From Distichodus sexfasciatus (taxonomy: Eukaryota > Chordata > Actinopteri > Characiformes > Distichodontidae), in NCBI GenBank assembly GCA_032718565.1, contig JAVGVS010000840.1:1-64000 (forward strand): 64,000 nt of DNA, read 5' to 3'. The translations under genes were made by a program, and so were the position numbers. The notes beneath the pieces are model-generated. The model searched no databases and had not been told where the DNA came from. It saw only the letters and a program-made list of their open reading frames with translations. Positions 34,874 through 46,742 of this stretch are shown in pieces (the stretch's first letter is position 1; each line of letters begins with the position of its first letter).

Positions 34874-34935
<62 letters not shown>
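34330..34935. repeat. 0.6 kb pyrimidine tract, (ATTC)n/(TTTC)n/(CT)n
   Basis: Almost uninterrupted C/T-rich strand with CATT, TTTC and CT repeats. It gives artefactual open frames rich in Ser, Phe and His (about 98 and 164 codons). Not coding. Confidence 0.85.
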
Positions 34936-34939
<4 letters not shown>

Positions 34940-35655
34940 GTGACTGGTTGGTTAGTGTTGTATGTCATGATCCAACTGTGCTATGAATATCACTGCACTC
35001 AGTTGCTGTGTTTACGCTATAATTGTACCTCATACTGACAGCATCTAAGCACCATTATATACATCAAGTCATCTATTTCAGATCACTGAGGTTTTCTCTT
35101 AGCCTGGCAGGACTGTTGGAGCATTGCATAGATTTGTGTTAGTCTACGTCTCTGTGGTGAGCGTGTCACGTGTATTTGAACATTACTGGGGAATAAGCAC
35201 TTGGTGTGGCGTTGGTGGACCATAAAACACCAGCGTAACTCTCTCTGAACTACTGCACAACAGAATTGAGATGGTCCAGACCTCTACAAAACTCGAAAAG
35301 TGCAGCAGGGACAAAAATTGAAACAGAATAAAGATGTTAACGTCAAGGTTAAACACAGATATCAAAGCTTCAGAGAAGAAACAGCAGCCGAGGAACTGAA
35401 AAAGGGGTAAAGAGAATGCAGAAAGCAATGAAACAGGTTTAATACATCATCAAGAAATGGGAGAAAAGAGTAGAGATCGACTAGATGAAGAAAAAAGAAA
35501 GAGAGGTTATAGGTTCTGTCGCTTGGATGCGAAGAAATAAATTTGAGGCTTCTTTATTTGTACAAATTGCAGCTACAGTAACTTGAAATGATAATAAGGC
35601 ACCAATTATATCTTCATACAATGACGACAACTTTAACAATAAAGGAAGAGGGATG

Positions 35656-35693
<38 letters not shown>

Positions 35694-36170
35694 AAAGTGT
35701 AAGGAGAAGAGATGAAGGGAGAGAGAGAGAAAGATAGAGTATAAGTAACAATAACAGAGTATGAAAGAGGGAGAGAAAGAGCGAGCAAGAGATAGAGTTT
35801 TGAAATGAAGAGAGAGCCAAATGGCCGAGAGAGAGCAAGAGAAAGAGTGTTGTCTCTCCATCCCTCTCCTCCTCTCTTTCTGCTATTAACAGCAAACAGC
35901 TCCCCATACGTTTACAGCGGCTTACATTGTTATGGTGACCTGTAAACCTAAACAGTATCTCCCAAAATCTTCATAAATCCCCTCTCACCATTTACACAGC
36001 CACGCAGCAGCGGGGGTCAGCAGCGGCGAGGTAAATCACACACACAAACATCCTTTTTACATACACCATGATCAGTCATCAGCATAACTCAATAACACTC
36101 TCTCACAAAGAGTGTCAGACGGTGTTGGTGAAGCTACTTCTAAACAACAGCTACTAAAACTGCTCATAAC
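34936..36170. other. Unassigned sequence with (GA)n tract
   Basis: (GA)n-rich purine strand at about 35655-35865. The rest has no recognisable gene or transposon. Confidence 0.45.
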
Positions 36171-36174
36171 TTGC

Positions 36175-36415
36175 GGGGCAGTTGGTTGTGTAATGGTTGG
36201 GCGTTTGCCCCATGATCGGAACGTCGCCAGTTCGAATCACAGGACCGGTAAAGATAACCATTGAGGTACTCATGAGCAAGGTACCGTTCCTATCGCTCGA
36301 GGCTTTTTCATGTCAGCGCCCGCTCGCTGTTGGATGGAGTCCATCTGAAAGGTCACATTTGGTTATGGTGCACAGGTGTGCTGCATGGTGTCGTGTGTTC
36401 TGGCGACCAATCCTT
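36175..36415 (+). mobile_element. SINE-B, sense, nearly complete
   Basis: GGGGCAGTTGGTTGTGTAAT and GGTTGGGCG (box A region), CGCCAGTTCGAATCACAGG (box B), CATTGAGGTACTCATGAGC, AAGGTACCGTTCC and GGTCACATTTGGTTATGG. This is a good reference copy for the tRNA-like head. Confidence 0.8.
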
Positions 36416-37759
36416 TCCACTTTCAACTGAAAGATTTCCACAGAGCATCAGTGTGATCTTTCGGGTTTTAGCCAGCTGTGAACTGAAAACTGCTCGGTGA
36501 AGGACTTTGGTTAAAATGCATTGAAGTGAATGGTGAAAGCAGGGATTTCAGTAAGTAAGATGAGTGCAGGTGGATACAGATTGAGGGTGTGTGTTGGTGA
36601 AATTGGTCTGGGCGGCATAAGAGCCGTGTTGACTGTCGTGTGAAAACAGGTTGAGGAAACTTTCCAGTCTAAATCAGGTATATTCTTAATAGGAGAAAAC
36701 CAGTGGGTTCTTATAGAAAATAAGCGACAGGATAAAGGACAAGAAAAGATGAGTTTGAAAAAGACGAGAGCTCAGGGCCCTCCAAATTAAGTGCACGCAT
36801 CAAAACGATATCAATTAAATCAGCGGCAAAGTTTTTACATTCAATTTTATCAGCATATCCATTTAAAACCAACCCATAACCTTAAATATGTAAAATTCCA
36901 TAAAAATATTCAAAATCAAAATTCCATAAATCGATAATCGGCCAACACCTATATGATACAACTCCCCACCAAACCCTCATTTTTCAAGTCACGCTCTGCT
37001 TTTCATGGCTAAGTGCATTTAATTTGTCAAAATTAAAAGAGTAATTTGAGAGCAGTGGTCCTCCACCTCCCTCCTCTCTCTTCTTCTTCCTCCTCTTCTT
37101 CCTCCGTTCCTCTGTGACTTTTGCAATTCCTTAAATATGTTAAAACCCCAATCTAAAAGAGCTCAAAGTGAGGGAATAAATCATTCTGCCAGCAGCTGGC
37201 CTGAAATTTCGCTGATTATTCAGGAAGCGGGGACATTGATATTTAAAAGTGTGGCGAGGGAAAAGGCCCTCACCGCAGATAAATAAACCTTTATTTTTAC
37301 ACATTCTTCCGCTATTCAGCGTTAGCCTCCAACCGGGCCGATAAAGTAAGTGTAATTTGATTAATGTGTAAACTAAGCATGTGCATTATTAATGTGTGGA
37401 CGGTGTTGAAAGCTGCTGCTCTTTGCTGTTTTGCTTGAGTAGGTTTTTCGTCTCTACTCATAACTGTTTCGTTTTTTGCGTTCATTGAAGTTTAAAATGA
37501 AAGATTGCTGGATAATTTGGGGGACTTGAAGTTCTGGTTCTGATTTTACTCTGAGGTTCATCTGCACTGCAGCCAGCAATAAATACTGACATGTTGATAT
37601 TTACACAATTGTTTGAACACCAGTTATTGGGAATCATCATTTTATTGAAACTTTAATTTAAGTAAATAATAATAGCTGAGTGTATTTTCATCAGCCGTGT
37701 CTGAGAATGAAGAGTTGATAAAAAGCACTAAGAACAACATGCACAACATCGGTGAAGGT
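36416..37759. other. Noncoding; CNE-like island at 36780-37400
   Basis: 36780-37400 is repeat-free apart from a short CTT/CCT tract. It has many ATTA/TAAT cores, TTTGATTAATGTGTAAAC and ACCGCAGATAAATAAACC. No coding frame. It resembles a deeply conserved developmental enhancer by composition only. Confidence 0.4.
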
Positions 37760-37977
37760 AGTGGTTATTTGTCATTGTGAACACAGCACAGCACATAGTG
37801 CATCACAACCAAATGCAACCTCTGTGAGCCCATCCATGAAGGAACAGCGGACAGTTTTTGGCAACGCCCATCTGGGAGTAGTGTTTTAGGATGGTACCTT
37901 GCCCATTATTCAGTATAAGCGGTACCAGGACTTGAACCCAGGTGACACTGGAGCCAACTCACAACTACGCTACCAGG
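37760..37977 (-). mobile_element. SINE-B, antisense
   Basis: GTTATTTGTCATTGTGAACA, CATCCATGAAGGAACAGCGG, ACTTGAACCCAGGTGACAC, ending CACAACTACGCTACC. Confidence 0.75.
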
Positions 37978-38173
37978 GGCCGGACCAAGCTTTTTGGGGG
38001 GCCCTAAGCAGAATTTCATTTGGGGCCCCCAAATATCACCTCAATGTTATTTTGTAATTATTATTATTTGATTAAATCACGATGGCCTGACATTTCAAGC
38101 GTTCTTCACCTCCCACTGGTTGCATTGGGGCCCCAAGCGGCCGCTTAATTCGCATATGCCTTGGGCCGGCTCT
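37978..38173. mobile_element. Short MITE with GGGCCGG ends
   Basis: Left AGGGGCCGGACCAAGC and right (reverse complement) CAGAGCCGGCCCAAGG form imperfect inverted ends. GGGGCCCCAAG is internal. Target duplication is unclear. Superfamily not assigned. Confidence 0.5.
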
Positions 38174-39239
38174 GTAATACTGCAACCAATGTTGAGCATG
38201 TTACTTAAAAAAAGTTATTAGTTATAGTTACTAGTTACTTCACCAAAAATATAAAAATAACTAGTTACCAGAGAAAGTAACTATTGTATTACATTTCTAA
38301 CTCTGCCGCTGATTGACTTACCATGAAATTTTACTCTTGCTTAGCCAATCATCGTCATCACTTATTCGGTTCTTTAGCTCCTCCCCCACCAACAAAACGT
38401 TTAAAACGGTTTAAAAAAGGTTACAAACTTGAGAGAGCCTGGTAGGAAAACATTTTAATGGGCTGGCAGTATATTACTTGGCATACACATTTGTTGTCAA
38501 CAATGCTGACAACACCAATACTCCATCAGTGCTACCAACCCGCCGGTAGTTTAGCCTATACACACAATCATTTCAAATCTTCTCAAACACCAGTTAACCG
38601 GAGCGCCTGATTTATTAGATTTTAATTTTAATATGTAATTACCGTATTTTGTCCATATCTGACAATAAGGCCTAGTCCACACTGGCGTCTGATACAGGCA
38701 TTTTTCTGGAATTGAGGCGTCAGGTGAGTGTTGACTAAGCGCTGGTCGTTTTTCTGTGCATTAGAGTGAATCAGAATGTCCATATGGGCGTTCGTGACCT
38801 GCGTTTGGTCGGCTGCGCGCTCGGATGGCGTCAAATACACGCTGCCAAAATCCAGATAGACATAAAAGCATTGCTATTGTGTTTACATGGCGTTCGGTTG
38901 ACGTCCTGGAGGACCGAATATATCCCATTAATTCTGTTAAGTTAGTTTAATATTCCTATTATGCACTTGAGTGGGTGATGTAAAACCAAGCGTGCAGCAC
39001 AAAGACTGTCCTTCATGCGCCACAAGACTGCATGTACAAGTTATTTATAAATTTTTAAAATATACAAGATATTCTCCCATTCCATGTGACGTCATTACGC
39101 CAAACCAACTGTGCAGCACAGAGACTAATATCCTTCATGTGTCACAGAACAGAGGAGGAGTTTTTTTTAATTTCCTCTTTTATGTTCGTATATATTTTGT
39201 ACTATTTATATTTCATATTTTGCTTTTACAGGTAAGCTT
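38174..39239. other. Unassigned sequence
   Basis: 38180-38320 resembles repeats made of AGTTATTAGTTATAGTTAC motifs. At about 38987 and 39103 a segment with GTGCAGCACAAAGACT or GTGCAGCACAGAGACT is present twice, about 115 bp apart. No gene. Confidence 0.35.
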
Positions 39240-41420
39240 ACTTTGGACATGATTACTGCCCCCCAAGTAAACACACCAAATTACAAATTGGGCTGCAGGT
39301 TGGCGTTAAACAGTGTCAAACAAATGCCAATGCAAAGCCTCACTGAAGTCAATCAAGCGCAACTACAAAATGCAACAAAAACGCGTAGGACGTTCAGAGT
39401 GCCTTCATTTATCCAAGATTCAAACGGCCATGGAGAGGACCTAACAAGAAAAAAATCAGTGAGAATAACCTTAAAAAGACATATTACTGTATTACTACAT
39501 AGTTATTACTGTAAATTAGGCACATATTTTTCCACATGAATATATTTGTAACTGTTTTGTTTTATTTATTGGAAGTAGTTTTGCTTTTGATCTTCTAACA
39601 CTTATCCAGATTCATAGTTTTAATTCATTTGCATTTTACAGCATTTACAAAAACCTTTATCGAAACTAACTTCAGTCATAGAATAAAAGTCATAACAGTT
39701 AAAAAAATATTTATTTTTTAACAATATTTGAAATTTATTTTATGAAATTAGACAATGGAACACAGCAATACTCTCCAGGGTACTGTTTAACTGGATAAGA
39801 ATGGCATATTGTCCTGGTCAAAATTAATTTGTGCTTCGATCATTTAATGCTCTGACGAGCAGCTAAAAGAACATTTTCATTAATGCAGAAACAGAGCGCC
39901 GAAATTAATTCACCAAAACGGCTTTGGTTCAGCCGACGCCAGAAACACAAAGCGAGGGAAAAGAGGCATAGAATGTTCTGGTGCTGCACCACTAAAGATA
40001 TTTATTACACACACACAAAAGAACATATTATAAAAAGTATTTTTTTTCTTTGTAATACAAACCTTTATCTACAAATCAAGACATTTTTGCAATATATTGT
40101 AAAAAGTCAGTCAGTCAGCCATTATCTGTGCAGCAATCCCAGCTGGGGTGTGAGAACTGGAGCCTATCCAGAACTTTGCGGAAAACTTGAAGAACAACCC
40201 TATTGATGAGTTGATGAAGTACGCTAAATTTTCAACAGGGGTGTGCAAAGGAGAGTGCCAAACGATCCTAGTCACGAGTGGTACAGGTTCGCTAACCAAT
40301 ACAACAAACAACATTTTTCAGGCCTAAGCGTCAGTAGCATACAAAGCCACATCAAGTAATGCCAGCACCGTCGTATCATCTGAGGCGTTTGCCCAGAATG
40401 AACGCCAGACATCAGACAAGGTAAATACTCTACTGATATAATTATGCAGACACCATGTGATTATGTGGTTGTCGTAGCGTTTGGTTGTACAGGATGTGAT
40501 GTTTACATGTTGGCTAGAAATAGATTATTAAATTCTGATTAGATTATTAGAAATCTAAGTTATTCATAACCCTGTACATAAAATATTCTTTTGAGATCTT
40601 CTGCATTCTTGACAGTAAGAAGATTCAAGAGCTTCAACCTAGACTTTTACAAAAGAGGTGGGGTGCTCTTTCGACAACCTTTCAAAACTTGGCACACATT
40701 ACCAAGCAAAGGCCTGGCTATCTGACAATGGTCATAATAAATCTGCAGTGGCGTTTAACCTTGAGTGGGATGAGCCTGAGGTAATAGCCTTTTTATTCAA
40801 AAGGACCTTCATGCCACTGGTTGATGGTTGTACAGATAGAGTTTATGACAGATTCTTTCTAGCATTTCTCTGACTTATAACTGTCTCTGTCAAAGCAGAT
40901 TTAATATTTTTTTCGTTTTTGGTTTTGCGATTTGCTTATGGGCTGTCTGATAAAGCTTGTGAAACCATCACTACAGCGTGTTGTTGAACAAACTGTTCCA
41001 TCAATGCTCGAGTATATGTATGCCACTGGATAAGGTTTTACTTTATAGACAATCTAGCCAAGTTAATAAACATTTTCCAACCATACGTTAAGAACAGATT
41101 CTACAAACACCTAATTCTATTCCACATTGTTTTGTGGATTCATTAGTATCACCAGTTGAAGAATTGCATACATTATCTTTAATAAATGATAAATTTACTC
41201 ACTATATACAGTTCTACTATATTTTACGAATGGCTAGCTTTAATGTCAGATAGTACTACAACACTCTCACTATGGCGCTGTCATGCTTTAAACATCCCAT
41301 TACCATCAAATTATTTTTCCTTGTGTTAGGGCAAGTGACAGTAGGGGAGGACAGTCCTGAATGTGAGCTGGAATCCATCTCCTCAAGACTGAGAGTGGCT
41401 ACAGTTGGTGTGAGTGAAAT
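39240..41420 (+). other. Possible coding exons of the 39-48 kb element (unidentified)
   Basis: Three stretches are open and flanked by splice-like dinucleotides. 39243-39539 is a 98-codon frame after a TTTTACAG. About 40339-40430 encodes a Ser/Thr-rich linker-like stretch ending in TCAGACAAG|GTAAAT. About 41333-41410 follows TTGTGTTAG and ends GTTG|GTGTGAG. None matches a family I can name. The Ser/Thr-rich piece would fit the linker before a HECT domain, but that is inference. A SINE-C scrap (-) lies at about 40110-40205. Confidence 0.25.
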
Positions 41421-41905
41421 TAGTGATGATCCAGCCTTATTTTTTAATTGATATTATAAATTTGTATGTAATATATGCACAGAAAATATTTTGTAATACT
41501 TGGTAAATTACTTCCTTGATTGTTAAAGCATTTGGATAAGTGTATGAAAAACACTAAATATTTATAAAGTTACTAAAATATATATATAAATTGTATTTTT
41601 AACATGAGCAACACTAATTCACCAACCCTTGCTATTTTGTCATGTCATTATTATATGGCTTTTCATTCAATCCAACAAGACATCCCTCAAGTAGCTTTTG
41701 GGAAGAGCAATGTCAGGACAAGAAACCAACCTGCTATATCACTCCCAGGAAAGAAATGACATGGTAGCCCAGTGTCGAGAGACAACTGCAAGCAATACTG
41801 TCAGAACAGGCACATTATACAGCTTTGTTTTACCATGATAGCAGTTGTAATTGCATTTAAGAAGCACAAGTTCCCTAGCAATACTTTTGAGTTGTAATAA
41901 CCACT
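41421..41905. other. Unassigned sequence
   Basis: AT-rich. Could be intronic relative to the HECT relic downstream. No feature is recognised. Confidence 0.35.
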
Positions 41906-42844
41906 TGTCACGCCCTCGATCGCGGAGTTCTGACCTGGTAAATGGCTGGCTTCTTATCCTGTAAAATTTACACGTTCAGTGTCCAGCCCTGTGTGTCTAT
42001 CTCTCCTCCTGTGTTTCTCAGTTAGCCCTAAGCTTCCCCGTTAAGCTCACTTCCAGGTTCTGGTTGTCCTCCTACGTACTTGCATGAATAGTTCCTCCCC
42101 GCCGACCTCACTTCGTGTTGTGTGTCTTCACTGCGTGTGCCGCTTCTAATGGGATTTAGGACATGTCGCTCATCATTGTTTTTCAGCCGGCGCTTCGTTA
42201 CTTTACGTTTATTATGATTGGGGCTCCTCATGTAACTGCTTTGTTTTTTGCTATTTATTCCATAAAACCAGCCCTCTTTAGTTCTTTCTCACTATATCTG
42301 TTTTGTATTCGCGTTCTGTCTTTTGCTCTCGGTTTTTCGGTGTGACTTCAACGTTAGCCTTTTGTTTCTCCAGTTCCGTTTTTCTCCACTTTTTGGACTC
42401 CTTTGCTTTTGGACTTTCGGTTTGGGATTTCGTTTTGGATTATTGCTCTGTTTTTCGATTCATGGATTTCACCCGCTCTGTTTTTTGTTTCCTACAGGCT
42501 GATGTTTCCCAGTGATGAGGTTTTCCTGCTCAGATCAGCGACAGCAAGGCATAGCGCCGGGATCGCCTCTGTTCGCCTTGTGGGTTGTTGTGTAGCACAA
42601 GGCGCTCCTTTCCTGGTTTCCCCACGGAGACTCTCCCTTTGTACAGCCACACTCACTGATTACCAGGCTCCACCTGAGTTTTGGACTTTGATTATTTACC
42701 GTGTTTTTTCGTGGACTGTTTTCTCCCTGCTTTTGCCCTGCTCGTTTTCTCCCTGGTCTTCGTTGACACTGCTTCCTCCAATAAAATACCTTTTTTCACC
42801 TGCTCCAGTGCGTCCTCGTCTGCTTTTGAGTTGACACCATGACA
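41906..42844 (+). mobile_element. Solo LTR, family 1, perfect 5 bp TSD
   Basis: It begins TGTCACGCCCTCGATCGCGG and ends GTTGACACCATGACA. The identical pentamer CCACT is at 41901-41905 and 42845-42849. AATAAAATACC near 42781 is the poly(A) signal. No internal gag or pol is adjacent. At 939 bp it is the best-preserved LTR of family 1 by its TSD. Confidence 0.9.
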
Positions 42845-44311
42845 CCACTTTAAAAATAAATAAATAATTACCCTTGAGAGCTTTACTACAGAATATACCA
42901 GGATCACTCAAAATTAAATTACATCACCCTGAAAATATACAAATAAGCTATAATTGTTTTAACCTTTACCCAAGGTATATTAAAATTTATTGTGGAATGA
43001 ATATATGTGTACACAGAAAGTAACTATATATATATGGAAATAAGCAAATGCAAAAATACAATTACAATACTTTGAAAACAGCATAAATGTGCAGATCCAG
43101 TAATAAAGAAAGAAACGGAAATAATGTAAAATGACATGATATTTTAATGTACAAATTCTATTTATTTATTTCCATATTTAGTTAGCTATATGCACATTTA
43201 TTTAAATGGAAATGTCATTTTAGTCCTCTACAGATGCAGACATCCATTCAATGTATGTTTTGCACAAATGTACTGAATAATAAAACATAGTAGTAGAGAA
43301 CATGGTATTGTATTGTGTTACTCCTATATTAAATTTTACTTTATGTAAACAAAGCTTTTTTTCTTAGCATACTTGCTTTAATTCATACTTTAATGATTCG
43401 TTTCAGTAATGATCTTCGGGTTATACTTTCTTGTATTTATAAATAATCTGTGCTTTAAAGTGAATATAATCTAAGCTTGCTGAAATCGAGGAATATAACT
43501 GATGATAAGTCTTCAGGAGTGGCCCAGTAATTCACTCTCTGAGACCACATTTTAGACCATAAGTAAGATTGGTTATGACATACTATTACCGTATTTACTA
43601 CATGTATTGGTCATTACAGTTTGTGCCATTTGCAGCTGTGTCATTCTTTGGGTTGGACAATCAACTGATAGTAATGCTTGACAAAAGAAGATTGGGGTTT
43701 CAGGATTTAACTAATCCTTTAGTAATTGGTCTTCTCTTGTCACTCTGTGTGACATAAGTTATCAATATATGTATTTATGATATAATGTGTTTTTTTATGT
43801 ACCATAGCGACAAGCCATTTGTTTTGAATTGTAAGGCTTCGTCTCATCCCAGCAATGGACTGGCTAAATGTCTTCTGCAATCAGGCAGAAGGTTCTACCA
43901 TCATGGTCAAAACGGGAGGGAGACTCGGGAAATTTCTATCCTCCAAATATCCGTTTTTCTGAACGAGGACATGCCTTTTCTCTAAAAGCCTTATTTGTCA
44001 TTCCATACTGTCTCTCAATCATATTGTTATGATCATTTATACTGTCTGCCATATTTCACTGTCAAATAATACACGCTCCTACTCTGTTTGCCCACATGCT
44101 ACATTGTTAACTGCTGTGAAGTTGTACTCGGCACTTTAAACAGTCTTTTCATTTTTAATTTTAACTTTAATTTAATTATACTCCTTACGTGCGCACATAG
44201 GTAGCTCTTATTATACAAAGAAACAGTTATTTATCTTTTATTTTATATCCCTTTCAAGTTTGTGTGTTGTTACTCTGTTTTTATTCTTTATTTTAATTTT
44301 GCGTAATTGCA
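42845..44311. other. Unassigned AT-rich sequence
   Basis: Mostly AT-rich. Open frames at 43569-43757 and 43785-43985 look protein-like in composition, and the second follows an intron-like T-rich stretch, but I recognise no domain. Confidence 0.3.
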
Positions 44312-45224
44312 TGTCTTAGCCACCCCCAGTGGCTGTACCCACGTTCACAATCCCTGGAGTTTTGAGCCTGGAAGTAAATCTATCTTAGGGATCACGTTTT
44401 AAGTGTTTTTCCTTCCTGTGTTGGAGTACGTTAGGTGCTGCGTAGCTGTGCACCTCCCGTTAACTAAGCTCTACTTCCTGGGTCTGTTGTCTACACTTAC
44501 GTGTGCCCTCCTAGTAGTTCACGCCCTGATTAGATCGCTCCTACTTCTAAGACATGTGTACACTTCATGTTCCTATTCTCCATGATATTTCATGGGTGAA
44601 ATAGATAAGCGTCATTACTTTAGGTAGTAGTCATTCAGCTAGTTGTCATTTTTGTTCTGTTTCCACCATAGGTTTTAGTTCAGTACATATTTATCCAGTT
44701 TGTTATTGTAACGATCCGTCTGTCATTTAGGTTCCTCCCTCCTTACCCTGGTGTTGCATGCTGTCATGTGGAGCTGTGTTGCGTGGGGTGAATAAGATTG
44801 TTTTGCCTTGTGTTTGCCATTGTTGCTTTTTTCTCTGGCTCCAGGCTCATGCGCTGGTAGTGTGCAAAGCTTCTGACCTGTGAACGATCTGCTTTTGGAA
44901 TGTGTGTGGCTCCTTTGGCCTTTACCTGGTGTGGGATTTAGGAGCACACTTGGAGGTTCTGGCAATGAGACCCCCCCTCCCCCCCTCCCCCCCAAAGGGG
45001 TATGAGTGGGGGTGAGCAGCGGGGAGCACAGAGACCGTTTTGTGTTTTCCTTTTTTCCTCCATTGAGAGTAAGAACTGTTTGTTTTTTTTTTTTTTTGGG
45101 GGGCAAACCATGAAGCCATTGAAGTGTAATGCTGCTTAAATGGCCAAGTTTTTATGTGTTGGAAGCATGAACAACACAATCTCTTTTTTTTTTTTTTTTG
45201 GGACATCACAACACCCCCATGACA
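44312..45224 (+). mobile_element. LTR, family 1, diverged copy
   Basis: It begins TGTCTTAGCCACCC and ends ACACCCCCATGACA, matching the 3' end of the LTR at 6718-7613. It shares TAGATCGCTCCTACTTC with 11728-12190. Contains a C-rich run (44971-44993) and two long T runs (about 45080-45097 and 45182-45199). The flanks TTGCA and GCACA are not a convincing duplication. Confidence 0.6.
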
Positions 45225-45624
45225 GCACAGTAAGGACCAGATCAGGGTACATTTCACTGCATGTTGTACCTACATCTTGCGCTTGTGATCTATAGAATTG
45301 TACACTGGAGTAAGGAAAGCTGGTGGTTAGAAGTGTATTTGTGTTTGTGACCTGGGGAAAAGGTGGCAGCAATATGCTCTCTTGGAATGCCGAGTCTGGG
45401 GGTCCAACATTCATATGAATGTTAAAAGTTAACACGGAGAACACAAACACCCTTTTCAGTAAGTGCACAACTTAGTCAGTGTACTGCTGATAACGTCTTT
45501 GTCATATTGCTACATGACACCTAGAGAGCTTTTGTGAACTGTACAGTTCAGATGTGTTTTGTTCTTAAATGAGTACATGTTTATCATTCAATGAAAATAT
45601 TATTATTCTTTCTTTCAAATTTAG

Positions 45625-46152
45625 GTTCTGTGATGGTCTTCAGAGCCTGGGTGTCTTGACTGCTCTTAAAAAATACCCAGAAAAGTTCCAAGATGTTTTG
45701 ATGAAAACTACTAAACCACTAACGGCTACCACTGTTGAGCATCTCTTCAAGTGTAAGCTACCAGAAAGGGGAAGCAACAGATTTGAGTCACACTGTCGGA
45801 CCTGGGGATATTGGCGGGACTACCTCCAGGATGCTGAGCGTAAGGTTATTGACACAATATGTTTGGTTTGTGACTGTGCTGTATTTTTATTGTGCTGTAT
45901 TTTCTCTTTAAAATATTTGTTTAGTTGATGTAGAAGCAGTCATCTTGGAAGATATTCTCATTTTTTCAACGGGATGCGACTTGATACCTCCACTGGGCTT
46001 TTGGCCACACCCAACACTAGAGTTTCAAGAATACTCAGGATACCCCACTGCCAACACCTGTGACAACATTCCAATCAAGTCTGAGTATCTGAGTATTTAA
46101 ACTGGCAATGGATTTTGGAATTAGGAATGCAGCAGGATTTGGAATGGCATAG
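45625..46152 (+). pseudogene. HECT-type E3 ubiquitin ligase C-terminus (G2E3-like), decayed
   Basis: Exon 1 (45625-45839) follows CAAATTTAG and encodes FCDGLQSLGVLTALKKYPEK ... WRDYLQDAE. It ends at a GTAAGG donor. An 85 bp intron (45840-45924) ends TTTGTTTAG. Exon 2 starts at 45925 in the correct phase and encodes VILEDILIFSTGCDLIPPLG ... YPTANTCDNIPI, the region around the HECT catalytic cysteine (TANTC here; the catalytic Cys of HECT ligases accepts ubiquitin by thioester). One frameshift near 46095 gives TAA at 46098-46100. The original end, reading MDFGIRNAAGFGMA then TAG at 46150-46152, is intact in the shifted frame. The N-terminal lobe of the HECT domain is not found nearby. From memory, many fish genes annotated as G2/M-phase E3-ligase-like have this C-terminus and behave like mobile sequences. 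Here the tail-to-tail integrase relic supports a transposon origin. Confidence 0.75.
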
Positions 46153-46597
46153 TGTTGCAGTGTGAATGTTGATGTGGCTGTAGTTAATTTGTGGCTGTAG
46201 CTGATTTAGCTGTAGCTATTTGTAGCTTCGTGCTGTGGTAAGTGGCAAGTTCTGTGCCAACATGTTACTGTTATCCTAGTCATTATTACTCAGCAGTATT
46301 CATTCAAGCAAACATTAGTTGAGCTACTATTATCTGGTACTCAGGTTATGGAGTTATACATTTATACATTGTTTTGGTCATTTTATAAAGGGCAGTCATT
46401 CAGTTTGTTCAAAAAATGCACATCTAGAAATAATCTTAATTTTGAGCAAAATGTCCACACAATGTCTTAATAGCTCCCAAACCTTTCATTAGCATGTTCA
46501 ACCTTTTAACCTACATGGTCATCAGTCACTCAGTTTAACAGTTAAACTTAAAATATTCTATACATTGCAGACTATACATTAATGTTATACTAAATTT

Positions 46598-46665
46598 AAT
46601 AAATGTATACTGGAATCTTATACAATGTGTACATTTACCCAAAATTCAAGACTGATGCTTTTATT
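46598..46665. terminator. Facing poly(A) signals of the HECT and integrase genes
   Basis: AATAAA on the plus strand at 46598-46603 lies about 445 bp after the HECT stop. TTTATT at 46660-46665 (AATAAA on the minus strand) lies about 80 bp beyond the integrase stop at 46743. Cleavage sites would almost meet. AATAAA is short, so chance occurrence is possible in this AT-rich interval. Confidence 0.45.
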
Positions 46666-46742
46666 TGTGTATTCCCGTTAATGGAAATCATGTGAGTATT
46701 CTCCAGTACAGAGGAAGGCATTATTATTGCAAGGTATGGGAA

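Noticed and set aside
36175..36260. Apparent tRNA genes at SINE heads (also at 20607, 52972, 63655)
   Set aside because: Box A and box B are present, but the sequence runs on into SINE body; no acceptor stem or closed cloverleaf. They are SINE promoters.
42403..42834. 143-codon frame in the 41906 LTR
   Set aside because: It is contained in an LTR with a perfect target duplication; not a gene.
43569..43985. HECT N-lobe exons
   Set aside because: Open and plausible in composition, but I could not recognise any HECT N-lobe block, so I do not claim them.
44971..45000. C-rich run as a regulatory G-quadruplex
   Set aside because: It sits in a decayed LTR next to long T runs and is more simply explained as low-complexity expansion.
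8931..45224. Full-length LTR retrotransposon between any two LTRs
   Set aside because: No gag, protease, RT or RNase H coding sequence lies between LTRs of the same family, and target duplications mark each as solo.
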